A stretch of 64,000 bases of DNA from Isoetes taiwanensis (taxonomy: Eukaryota; Streptophyta; Lycopodiopsida; Isoetales; Isoetaceae): contig JAJEKV010000328.1 in NCBI GenBank assembly GCA_021234155.1, positions 1 to 64,000 of the forward strand, given 5' to 3'. The first letter of the stretch is position 1, and every line of letters begins with the position of its first letter. Below, piece after piece: positions 23,966 to 34,600 of the stretch. The notes under the pieces were generated by a model. It was not told the DNA's origin and searched no databases. It saw nothing but the letters and a program-made list of their open reading frames with translations. Both the position numbers and the translations under genes were made by a program.

Positions 23966-24435
23966 TGAAGCTTTTGCTTACTTCGGGCACGGTTCTTGTT
24001 CCTCCTCAATGGGACAAGCCCTTTCGCGTTCATGTCGATGTCACCGGCGTTTGCTATTGGGCTGTTCTTTCTCAAGAATATGATCGCTGCATGATAAACC
24101 AAATCCTTCGCCCGGTAGAAACTCAATTTCTGGCGGCGCAACTATTACGCCCCGGGCGTGAAGCTTTGGGTCTCATTTTACGTGTCCAGCGCTTCCGTCA
24201 TTACCTTTTGGGCAGTCAAATCAAGTTCTTTGTGGACCATCAAGCACTCCTCTATTTGATCAACAAGTCCGCCCACGGGCGCATTGCTTTCGTTGGGTCC
24301 TTCTTCTCCAAGAATTTGCTCCTTTTGAAATCGTTCATAAAGGTGGCAAATCTCATGTTATTCGGATTATCTTTCGCATCCACGGATGATCATCAGGGGT
24401 CTCGGGCGCCTTTCACGATGCTCAACTCTTTTTAG
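23965..24435 (+). pseudogene. RNase H domain of the gypsy element
   Basis: The frame contains LVPPQWDKPFRVHVDVTGV, then CYWAVLSQEYDR, then GREALGLILRVQRFRHYLLG and IKFFVDHQALLYLINKS. These correspond to the PF-V-TDAS, A-EK-ALA-V-A--KFRHYLLG and F-V--DH--L-YL blocks of gypsy RNase H. The domain continues in-frame from 23,965 for about 120 residues, the longest intact coding piece of this element. Confidence 0.8.
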
Positions 24436-24599
24436 TCGCGGCAACACCACATTGGTTCCATGATTTTCAGCGGTACCTCCTCACGGGTGCTCTTCCACCG
24501 GAAGGCGAGGCGCTCTCTCACGCTTGGCGACAATCCGTCGCCATCAATTTCTCAGGAGGTCGGTGACTACACCATGGTTCTTGGGACATCTCTACAAAA

Positions 24600-25771
24600 G
24601 GGTAAGGACACCATCTTGACGGCGTGTTCTACCTCATGAAGTTCGGACATTGTTCGGAGAAGCTCATCAAGGGCTCGGTGGTGGTCATTTTCATGGTGAC
24701 ACCACGGCCGCAAAATCCTTCTCGCAGGGGTATTATTGGCCCACGCTCTTCAAAAGATGCTCCATGCGCCCCGCGTGTGGCGCTTGCCGGTGGTGGGGCC
24801 CCCGGCCCGTGGCGGCTCTTCCCTTGGCCCGGTCGCCACGCCGCTTCCCGCCGACCAAATGGGGAATGGACTTTGTGGGACCTATAGATCCTCTGCGAGG
24901 CACACTTTCGTGCGATACATTACAGTTCTCGCGACTTCGCCACCAAATGGCGAGGAAGCTTGTGCACTTCCGGACAACACTGCTTTGCCGGCCACGGCTA
25001 GAGTCCTCTATCAACAAATCATCCGCGCGATTCGGCTGCCCTTACGGGCTGGTCGGTGGCCGTGGTGTTCATTTCATCAATCATACTATCAAAGAGCTGG
25101 CGGATTATCTCGATACATCATCACAAGAGCACACCTTACTATCCTCAAGGCAATGGGTTGAGAAAGCACCAACAAAACTCGGTCACCATTCTCAAGAAAA
25201 TTTGTGGCAGCTTCCCGCCAGTTAGCGAGACAAAACTTCCCTCTTTTGTTCTTTGGGCCTACAATACTTGTTTCAAGATTGCTACGGGTCACACTCCTTT
25301 TAAATTGGTTTATGGTCGGGGAAGCTCTCATGCCATTTGAATACATCCTTCCAACACTCCGTTTTCAAGCTGGCTCTTTGCTCATAATCCACCGGTGCTC
25401 TCAAAGAACGGGTCTATCAATTAGAGCAGTTGGATGAACTTGAAGGGATGCTTATATTCGTGTTCTTCATGGACAACGAGTTGCAAAAATCTTTACATGA
25501 CAAGCGTTTGAAGACAAAACATTCAAAGAAGGAGATTTGGTTCTTCTTTATGATTCAGTACAAAAATTTTTCGGGTAAACTCAAGTTTCGTTGGCTTGGC
25601 CCTTATCAAATTGTTCAAATGGTTAGACCAAGCGTTTTCCAACTAGCTGAATTAGATGGCACTCCATTACCTACATTGGTTAATGGTTTTCGTCTCAAAG
25701 CATTTCATCACATAGAAAGTGAACATCAACTTTGCAGAGGCGGTTCAAGAAGCAAACACCACCGAAAGTGA
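24600..25771 (+). pseudogene. Integrase of the gypsy element (frameshifted), no chromodomain
   Basis: The HHCC zinc region is visible: EAHQGLGGGHFHGDTTA, GYYWPTLFK and CGACR, at about 24,653-24,785. The three catalytic acids are in WGMDFVGPIDP (about 24,862), GRGVHFINHTI (about 25,064-25,095) and TPYYPQGNGL (about 25,130-25,155; the Glu block is damaged). The central domain ends in SFVLWAYNTCFKIATGHTPF and LVYGR. The C-terminal module follows: FSGKLKFRWLGPYQIVQMV, LAELDGTPLP and VNGFRLKAFHHIES (about 25,570-25,720). It stops at 25,771 with no chromodomain, unlike the element at 1-11,792. Confidence 0.82.
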
Positions 25772-25779
25772 CTAGAAAG

Positions 25780-28700
25780 GCGGTAGATTATATTATAGTG
25801 GAGATTTTTTTTACAAAATGTAGGCGGACCCGGCTATTTCCGCTATAGGCCTTTGCCCTATATACAAAAAGCGGGCTCGAGCCCTATCTACTAAGTCCTA
25901 AGAGGAAAAACCCTCTACTCGGGTTGGGGGCAGAGGTGATCTTGAGGAAGGAGATGGTAGAGGTTACGCTCCGGGTCAGCGAAAGGTGCGAGAACCACCT
26001 CCATCCGTTGGTCCGGGTGGGGATGTTCAGCCATCCCGGCACACCCGGCCGTCCATGCGAATACCCGCGGTTGTGGCGGCGCCCGAAGATCGAACAATTC
26101 ATCTTACAAGTGATCCCTCGGCGGTTAGTGGGCATGGTGCAATCTTCGTTCAAGCCCGGCGGCGGCCATGCGGCGCCATCGGATGCCTTCGTTTCTCTCG
26201 GTTCGTCTTATATATAGCGAGGAACTCCTTGTCGGCGTGGACCAATCACACAAATCGCCAGCGTGTTTGCAATGCAAAATTTATTTTCTAAAATGAGAAT
26301 CTGTTCTCCGTAGCATATCTAGCCATGGTACCAGCCGACACATTCCTTTTAATGATATCCACTTGAGGTTGCGGCATTGAATGCCATTCCTTCTTTCCGC
26401 CCGTCGAACATTAATGGGTGTCCTTTGCCATCTGTCACATCCGATCTTTCTTTCCCGTCTCATCCTCACCGTTCATTGCTTCTCCCTTACGTTTTGGGAC
26501 TTAGCCAAATTTTGCCTCTCAATACCCTTCTTCGCATCTTTTGACTTTGGCACCATCAGCGGTTCGGTTTAGCACTCTTCATACCTCTTAAGCCTCCGGT
26601 TATGCGCCCTAAAACAAACCTTTTAGTTCCTCTGGCGCCTTAGGTCCTCAGGTGCTTTCGACTTTCGTCTTAGCCTTTGGCATCCCTCTTCGATTCAGCA
26701 CATCATTCCCATGGCTGCCCCAAGATTTTTCTACACTTCAAACTCTTGCTCCCAAGGATCCGGCCCTTTTTGCATCGTATTTTCTTGGCGCCCACTTTTC
26801 CGTGAAGCCCTTGTTGGCCCAAATAAGAAGTATTTGAGCGACACCAACTTTCTGAATTCTCTCAAATGGAACTTGGCTCCAAATCGACCCGATTCGCGGC
26901 GAGTTCATCGCCAATATAGTTAACAAATTAAAAAGGTTACACCTTTGTGTGGTCGATGGCACCACTATTTCATTGACTCAACATTTGATTTTGAGGTATT
27001 TCATATTCCCTTGCACACTCCTTGTGTATCATGAGTCCGCTATCTGGGGATATTGATGTCACATAGTTTGGTGCACGCTTATCATGCCAATGTCCATCGT
27101 CGACCAATATCGACAAGCCTCACGAGACCTTTGTTAAATTTACGTGGCGAAAATTCCTTGGGTATTCTATCAAGAACACCCATATCAATAAACCTTTCTA
27201 TAACCTGGTCCTCCTTTGCTACACACTCCAAACACCACATAGATTGGCCCCAAATGATGTTCTATCGTCTTCTCAAGAAATGGACCGCCTTGAGGTACCA
27301 CTTCCATTTCTGAAGTTTTACGTGGGAGGGCACTTTCAAGCCCTCATCGAGTCATTACTTCCCTCCCACACCACCAAATTCTCATAATTCCACTCGGCAG
27401 CTCCCTTCCAATCACTCACCAAGTTGGCATTTCGCCCGTCTTCCCTGGTCATGACCACAGTCACACTCATGTCTTTGTTTCCTCCTCAGCTACACCATCC
27501 ACTTCACACCATTTTTTTTCCCGGACCTCCCAAACCGGGGCAACGGCCGGCTCCACCACCACAACACCCTCGTGGGTTGTTGTATCGATGTATCGGCCGG
27601 GATGCTCAAGGCTGCTTTGCTCTTAAGTTACAAGAATCCCAAGGCGGCTCTTATGGCCGGGGTTCAAGGAGCACTTTCGAGGCCCTCGATCGCGGTACAC
27701 CAAGACCTTCAAGGCTGCAAGCGCCCAAGTTGCAATTTTGGAGCCAAACTTCAAGACAAGCATGAAGCTCTCTTACGGGCTCATGCGGATCTCAAAAAGT
27801 ACACAAGCTCAAGTCCAGCCAACTTCGCGGATCAGCCGGGCTCGGCTCGGTCAGAAATTCAGACTTTATTGGAGCACAACAAGTCCAAAGCCGCTCTCAC
27901 GAGTACCAGGGGCGAAGATATTGCTAAACTCAATGCCTTGTACTTTCGAAGCGTGTGAAAATTTCAGCACTCAAGTTCAAAATCTTTCAGCCGGGGCGCT
28001 CAAGTTGCCTCCTTGGCGGCTCAGCTTTCTACACAGACCTCTCGGCTCACCTCTCTTCAAGATAAAACTACGAGGAGGTGCGAAGCGAGAAAATACTAGA
28101 TGGAGGAGATTGCCGTGCCGTCTCAATACAGGAAATCTTCCTCGGTCAATCCTTCTCGAAGCGAATTCGTGACCCGATCCTTCTTTGCTACTCGAAAGGG
28201 ACAATGGATCAGTGATCTCGAACAACTTATTTGCGACAAGCTATTGATCTGTGATGAGGCTCAAGCAAAACTTGGCTTACGGCGCCAATTCTTCACAGAA
28301 TGCCGGTTGACTTCCCGGCTCCCTCGCTATCATGATTATGTGGTTGCTCGCCCACCTCTTCCTTTCAAAGTGGCTTTGCGGTGATGGCCTGTGGATATCG
28401 GCGGTCGCTGATTTTTCTCGGTTGGCGAACTCTCCATTGAAGACAAAGGGTTGTGCTTTGTGCCCTTGTTGTCTTTGATCTCATACCTTTGTGCGATCGG
28501 ACTTTCTCACCTTGAGTGGTTCAGCCCATGGCTTACATCTTTCATGATTTCTATACGGGTGATACACGGGAAAACTTTGGAAATGGGCCCACGCCCGGCT
28601 TTTCGGGGTGACCCCAGCGCGTGCAATGGGTGCTTCGGGATAACAATCCATATCTTGCGGATCTGCTTTCGGACCCAAACTCTTCATCGAGGAGTACATG

Positions 28701-29676
28701 CACGAGCTTGCCAATCATTTATCTCTCGGCTTGGGCCGAGCTGCTGCAACAAATTAGGAAGTATCTAGGACATCAGAAGATCTTCCCTATGCACAAATTT
28801 ATATCACGACACCTCATTTGGTTACAATCGATTACAAGCTACGTTGGATAGCAAAGGCGGTCCCCCGGGATGGGATAGCCCTCTGTCAACTCTGACTCTG
28901 CTTCTCTTTGGGATCGTTGGTGTGGGGCACTTGATCAGATCTTGTCGATCAATTCGGGGAGGCGCTTTCGGCAACCCGCGTACGGGCATGGTTCCTTCTC
29001 CCTATGCTTCCTGAGGTACCTCCACGCCCGAGGTTCACGACTTCTGATTGGCGCCTTCCTTTTTGGACCAAGGTCATGGATGGTCATGCGGGGTTTGGAC
29101 ACCACCTCGGATCTCGGCCGGATCTCGGTGGGATCCCGTTTTGTTCGCGCTCACATTGGGAAGAAGGTGCCACTACGGACAACACCACCAATTGGATCTA
29201 CATTGCTAATGGCGTGGTTGGCAGCGCCAGCGGATGCGCTTCATGGTCTCAACACCTTCTTGCGGAATGCCTCCACCTCACTGATCCTTATGTCCATCTT
29301 CAAGCGGGATTTTGCGCTGCCCTCAAATGCATTTTGCTAAGCTCCTTAAATAGCGGCGTCCATTTTCCTTTGCAATCCAAATGCGGTGTCGGTGCCTTTT
29401 GGCCTTGAGACTGTCTCCTCATGGAATGTCGATTACATTTCTTGGGGCATGCCAGCGCCCTTGAAGACATGGTCGCTCTGGCTTTCTCATAGATGCGATC
29501 ACGCCTTGGCCAAAACACTCCTCAAGCTCTTCAATCACGCCCGAGGATCTCATAAGCCCGGTACCATAATGGTGCGAGTCCTCACTCCGTGAGGATCACT
29601 TTGAGCCGGATGGCTTCAGCCCTCCGGCAGCTTCCTCCTTTTCTTCACTCACGAGGTGTGGTTTTTGGTGGGGGAG
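25780..29676 (+). other. Long post-integrase region of the gypsy element, with unrecognised coding patches
   Basis: About 3.9 kb lie between the integrase stop and the 3' LTR. Plus-strand frames shift every 100-200 bp, but several patches look protein-like. 26,640-26,840 encodes a hydrophobic/aromatic stretch (LGAHFSVKPLLAQIRSI). 26,900-27,300 encodes a patch with WPQMMFYRLLKK. 27,570-28,080 encodes Gln/Ser/Leu-rich, coiled-coil-like material (SYKNPKAALMAGVQGAL, QVQNLSAGALK). 28,100-28,380 encodes DLEQLICDKLLICDEAQAKL. 28,600-29,590 encodes WVLRDNNPYLADLLSDPN and YIANGVVGSASG. Plant Tat/Athila elements can carry extra 3' genes (envelope-like, additional RNase H, or accessory), but I could not match these patches to any of them. 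Confidence 0.5.
29661..29676 (+). promoter_or_regulatory. Polypurine tract of the gypsy element
   Basis: GTTTTTGGTGGGGGAG immediately precedes the 3' LTR start TGTTAGTC. It is the plus-strand priming site and sets the LTR boundary. Confidence 0.85.
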
Positions 29677-30260
29677 TGTTAGTCTGTGCCTCACAGTGCG
29701 GGACTATTCATGCTCTCACAGGACCAGGTCAAGCTCAAGGATCCTCAGTCAACCCGCGGGTCCGGACATCCAAGGCTCCACGAAGACCAGCGGCCGACCC
29801 CGCATGATCAAAAGCCTTTTGTGTCAACAAGCGCCCTTCGGACAAGTAATGACCCCGTCAGCCAGCGTCAGCGTCGGCGTGATTCTAGGCACTTCAAGAG
29901 GCACCGCCAACATTCTACCGTCGGGCCTCCTTCGTGAGTCGGCACAGAGATCGGTCGGAATGTCTATATTGGGCCCAAGGCCATTGTCTTGCCATATATA
30001 TGAGTAGAGTTAGCTCATAAGTTTTAGATGAGTTTTGAGTCTTGTCTCCTTTCAGTTTTCTCTCTATTGCGAGAGCTCATGTATTTTCATCATTGATATC
30101 AAGGAAGTTTATCATCTTTCTCTCATTTGCTCTGTTCTCCTCTTTTTCTTCTCTTTCAGCAAATCCCGCGTGACATAGTCCCCGGACTCCCTCTGTTGGG
30201 ATCCACGGGGTCCTCCAGGGTCGCTGTCTTCCAGAGTTCCCGAACCCGCACCCCCAAACA
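29677..30260 (+). repeat. 3' LTR of the gypsy element (584 bp)
   Basis: It begins TGTTAGTCTGTGCC, ends CCCCCAAACA, and is followed by the target duplication ATATG. It pairs with 19,236-19,813. Confidence 0.9.
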
Positions 30261-30265
30261 ATATG

Positions 30266-30351
30266 TATCAAATGTATTGCGGGGTATGCGAGGTTTTCAA
30301 GGTGGGGAGATGCATGATGTCGAGGACAACATCAATTCAAGGTGGGGAGAT
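30266..30351 (+). repeat. 3' end of another gypsy element with a duplicated polypurine tract
   Basis: TCAAGGTGGGGAGA occurs at 30,297-30,310 and again at 30,337-30,350, 40 bp apart. The second copy directly precedes the LTR at 30,352. GAGGACAACATCAATTCAAG before it is typical of the region between pol and the LTR of plant chromoviruses. The rest of that element is not present upstream; the sequence left of the nested gypsy insertion is not recognisably pol. Confidence 0.65.
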
Positions 30352-31853
30352 TGTGACGTTCCAGTATAACATACGATCCGAATACGTATATTATACTATC
30401 ACATCACACGTACATGTCATCATGACAAGTACTTGAGAACCATAAAGGGTTGCGCCTAGGGGGCAACCTCGGATGTTGTGTATATTTAATAAACATTTAC
30501 AACTATAAACCCCCTTGCAAAATGGCAAAACCCCATTTTATTAGCGTTAACGTAACCCTAAAAGTTTCCATATAAGGGCTTTTTCTTAAACCCTAAACCT
30601 TTCTTCTTTTGCATTTAGGGTTTCCTTGAGCCATTCCGGCTAAGCCAAGACTCTAGTTCGCATTGCCAGGCATCGATAAGCCACATTTGCACAACAGAAC
30701 TTCCAGAAGAAGAACCGCCTGAACTGAAGGCATGGGACGCATTCGAGGAGGAGCAGGCGAGCGAATTTGTGCAATGCCACATTTTAGTCCGGCAATGAGT
30801 TGGTTTAGCATGTTAGTTCAGCCTTAAAAGGCCTTATAGACTCGAGATCACAAGCTCTAACCAAGGAACTTAACTCGGATGTTTAGGTAGATAGATTAGA
30901 TGTTATTCTACATTTTGGGTTCTTTGATGATGATGGTGATTCCACTATGTGCTCTCCTATGTATTGGGAAGGGGGTAGAGACCCTAAAAGCCTTTGTAGC
31001 AGATGATCCTAGATAGCCTCATTAATTCCCAATTAATGCGGCGCATGCCAAGAGCCCTTTGGTTGTGGGTGGAGGGGATAGACCCGAGAGAATAAGGGGG
31101 ACTTGTCCATCACGGATTGATCCCTACTGGGTGTGTAAAGCCTACCAGGGGATCTTAGTGGGCTAGGCTTAATGGTTTGCCAGCTGCGTGTGGGCAAGGC
31201 ATGAGCTCGACACCTCTTGGGTGATGCGTCACCTTCAATGAGGTTCAAGTCGAATACGGGCAGTGGCCCTCTAGCCGCCTGTGATGGCCATGCATGCCTC
31301 TGGAGGGGAGGTGACTCTCCTCCTGCCTCATCGGGACTGGGGAGATGCAACCCAGTAGTAGCCCTCTTGGTTATGCACCCGGCAGGCTATGGTCCAGTCC
31401 CAATACTTCTCAACCTACTGCAAAAGTGTGCACGGGAGGGAGGGATGGAGTGGACTACCCAACAGCCATGTTCTTATGCCAGTCCAATCCAATTGCCATG
31501 AACTCAGTTTGCATTGACTTCTGGAGACCCAAGCCGTCAGTCCTTCCCCCATGAGTCTGAGCCTTGGGTAGGATTCCCCCCCTATGTTGATGGTATGGAT
31601 GTTGTTGTATATGTTATGTTATGATGTGATCACCCCTCGAGGTGATTTATTGATATATTGATGTTGTGTGCTCATGTTTTATTATTCGCCGCAGCTAGGT
31701 CGAACCCGGAAGGAAGGTAAATGACCCATCCACTCTTCCTCACCGCCCGGTTCTTGGGATTCGGGGCGGATGGCCCCGCCACCGTCTGTCAGGGGGATGA
31801 ACTCCGCCTTCTGATACGATGGGAGCATCGTAGAGGAAGTAGGGGGCGTCACA
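30352..31853 (+). repeat. LTR of a second chromovirus-like family (about 1.5 kb)
   Basis: It begins TGTGACGTTCCAG, the same 13 bases that start the LTR at 10,203-11,792 on its own strand, and ends GGGGGCGTCACA. It shares further blocks with that LTR, such as TGTATTGGGAAGGGGGTAGAGACC at about 30,959 (split here only for description), but most of its length has diverged. A telobox-like AAACCCTAAA sits at about 30,587. No primer site follows its end and no flanking duplication is visible, so it is the 3' LTR of a truncated element. Confidence 0.7.
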
Positions 31854-32670
31854 TGAAGAATGGAGAGAAATTTAGGGTAATTTTTTGCTTTTAAATTCCA
31901 TTCAAAAGAACCGGGAAAAACTATAAAAGCACAAGGAAAATGGGCTAAAACTGGGGGAAATCAAAGGGCAAGGGAAAAAGCAAGGGAGAGAACCTTTTTT
32001 ATAATTAAGAAGATGGAGAGCCAAATTCATCACCAAATTATTGAGAGAACCAAAGCGCCAAAGTATGAATCATTGCTCGAGTACACCTTTACCACAATTT
32101 TGGAGTCAATCTAGTCACAATGCACATAAAGGATGCCCGATGTTGAGATTTCTTTTTTTGTCTACATGAATTCTTGGAGCCAAGATTCCACAATTTCAAC
32201 TTCAGATTCGACTATTTCGGCATAAAGGAGTATTAGGGATAAACAATTCTTCGTGGAAGTGTTGGTCGAACTAGAGAATTTCACAAATTCGAAGGAGATC
32301 CTTCAGAAAACCATAGGTCAATCTCGAATTATGTTTGATAATTGTGAAGATTTTGGTGTCCATCCGTAGCTTGTAATGAGGGGAAACATGGGGAATGCAA
32401 GCCCCTGGCGAGGCAAGGGGCTTGATCCTCCAAATTGCCCTCTAACCTTTCGAATTAGCACAAAGAGATCAAAGAAATTAGTTTGAATCCTAAAGGACAA
32501 AGGATTCAAGAAAGATGGCGTTCAATCTTTGACATGGCCATCTCCTCGGCTCCTCCAAACCGCTGCTTTCAAAAAAATATCATGACTTAAATATCACTCT
32601 CAATGTTTGCACATAAAAGTGTTTTTATTAGTTCACATTCAAGATTAAATGGTTATTTGCGGGGATATAG
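31854..32670. other. No gene seen
   Basis: AT-rich sequence with purine-rich runs and short frames only. I see no domain or clear repeat. Confidence 0.5.
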
Positions 32671-32679
32671 TATACTTAC

Positions 32680-33885
32680 TTTTATATATAAGATCCGAAA
32701 GCAATCATAAATCTAGTTAGTGGGTACCATGGTTCCTCTCCAAGCACTTTTACTTCTTTGGCTCGAACTTTTGAAATCTCTTCTTCTGTCACATCTTTGG
32801 TGTACATTCTTAAGTCTCTTGTTGCTACTTTATGCACTGTGTACAAAATGTCTTTAAGAGTCTCTCTTACAATATCTTTCTCATTCAATCTGCACAGAAC
32901 AAGCACTGATTTAGTACAAATTATAATAATAATCAAATTATGACAAGTATACGTGCATATCTTACTCATTTATTAGATCTCTCATTATGTCGGTTCGGCC
33001 CTCTCTCTTTCAATCAACCTCGACAAAAGTTGCTTGAACTCTGATGTGTGTGTTAGGGGCATATGTGTATCTTTCACGGATTTCCTCCATCCATGCGCTA
33101 GTACGATGGTTACCATCCCAACACAAAAACATCTTACCTGATAGATCAGACCAGTGGGGATTAACAGAGATTTCTTGTTCAAAGGTTTCATTTTCCACTT
33201 GCCAATTGTCATCCCAAGAGCTCATAATTTCTTCTGTTACTGGAACTTCTTTACCTCTAGATCCCTTTGTACAATATGAAATGTCCCTTCTGCATAACAT
33301 ATCCATCTCTCCTCAAAGTATCACGGCACTGATGGCAATTTGGTGTGCCCATTCTCCTTGCCTCATGTAAATCAGATTCTACACAATGGGACTAAGGGTG
33401 GGAGGAGATTCCCTGGTTATCTCTAACTCTTTCAAAGTCTGTGACAATTGATTCACAATGAATGATGCTGGTAGCTTATCATTGTCTCCCTCACTTTGTT
33501 CTTGTGTGATCCCTTGTTTTTCCTCATCATCATTACTAGGCTCATTTTGCTGCTCCACATCTTTTCCATGTAAGGTTTGTTGTATGTTTGCCACATCTTC
33601 ATTATCAGTCTTGTTTTGCAGCTCTATTGTCTCATCATCAGCATGTGAAGCCATATCTGTGCCACCATCAGTAGCTACATCTTTTTCATTTTTTGCTGAT
33701 CCACTATGTTAACATTATCATCTTGTGAAGCCATTTCGCTGATCAGCAACTGAGAACTGTCACTTGTGTCTGATTTTTTTTTCATATGTTTATGAGACCT
33801 TCTAGGGGGAGTTTTCATGCACTCATATATTGGATCTTCGTACTCAACATTCTTGCGGGTAAAGTACATAACCTTTGCCTGCATT
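32680..33885 (-). CDS. Intron-containing gene of unknown function with a DGNHR motif (possibly ParB/sulfiredoxin-like fold)
   Basis: The minus strand reads as one gene. It opens with MYFTRKNVEYEDPIYECMKT at about 33,880, then a Lys/Ser-rich and acidic low-complexity region (33,800-33,480; EQSEGDNDKLPASF). A structured part at 33,306-33,010 contains ISVNPHWSDL, MFLCWDGNHRTSAWMEEIRE and RVQATFVEV. A donor GTAAG near 32,967 and an acceptor TGTGCAG near 32,896 join NE to LNEKDIVRETLKDILYTVHK; the last exon ends about 32,690 with RFMIAFGSYI. Two small frameshifts (about 33,700 and 32,995) are needed. DGNHR recalls the DGxHR/GxHR signature of ParB-like and sulfiredoxin-like proteins. That link is inference. 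Function unknown. Confidence 0.45.
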
Positions 33886-33989
33886 TAGTTCAACTTATTT
33901 GCCACTACAAGCAACATACTCATTGATTGAAGCAATCATGGATCAATCACACATATATACTTAAATATGAAGCCCCAATACTTGCAGAG

Positions 33990-34600
33990 TTTTTACAGTA
34001 TTTATACAGTTCACATGAATCTGAAGGCCAAAATGTTAAACAGCATCGTTCAAGAATTTAAGTTATTGAATGGGTTCCAATGCTTTACTTGCATATGCTT
34101 TACTTGCATATCCTTACATCCTTTACTTGCATATCCTTACATCCTTGCAGGCTTTAAATGATCAAAAATTGGCTACATAGAGAAGCATCAGAGTAGGAAT
34201 GGTACCGTTCCTAAATTTAATGGGTTCTAATGAGATTTTTTTTATGCAGATGTACATGAAGTTCAAGTCCAAATTGTCCAACGGCATTGTTCAAGAATTT
34301 AAGTTGTTGAATGGGTTCCACTTCTTTACTTGCATATCCTTACATCCTTGCAGTGTACAAGAATCTAAAGTGTCCAGCGATGCCGTTCAAGAAATTTAGT
34401 GGAAAATGAGGCATCCAAAAAAGGCTTCAAATGATCAAAAGTTGGCTACATAAAGAAGCATCAGAGTAGGAATTGTACAGTTCCTAAATTTAATGGGTTG
34501 TAATGAGATTTTTTTATGCAGATGTACATGAACTTCAAGTCCAAACTGTCCAACAGCACCGTTCAAGAAATCCAAGTGGGTCATCCAAGAAATCTATTGG
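33990..34600. repeat. Tandem repeat array, unit about 240-270 bp
   Basis: The module GTTCAAGAATTTAAGTT + GAATGGGTTCCA + TTACTTGCATATCC occurs at about 34,048 and 34,290. The module AAATGATCAAAA + TTGGCTACATA + GAAGCATCAGAGTAGGAAT occurs at about 34,157 and 34,429; a decayed third copy is near 34,936. A shorter ACTTGCATATCCTTACATCC repeat lies inside the first unit. Copies contain TTTTTTATGCAG followed by ATGTACATGAA, resembling a splice acceptor plus exon start, so a small exon may have been amplified. Confidence 0.75.

Larger units (their letters stand above)
19231..30265 (+). mobile_element. Complete but frameshifted Ty3/gypsy element without chromodomain, with 5-bp target duplication
   Basis: Two LTRs (19,236-19,813 and 29,677-30,260) begin TGTTAGTC and end CCAAACA. 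ATATG lies directly outside both (19,231-19,235 and 30,261-30,265), so this is an intact insertion. The order gag, protease, RT, RNase H, integrase identifies Ty3/gypsy. The integrase ends without a chromodomain, and RT residues resemble the Athila/Tat side of the family (inference). About 3.9 kb lie between integrase and the 3' LTR, which is unusually long. The whole coding part is broken by many small indels. Confidence 0.9.
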
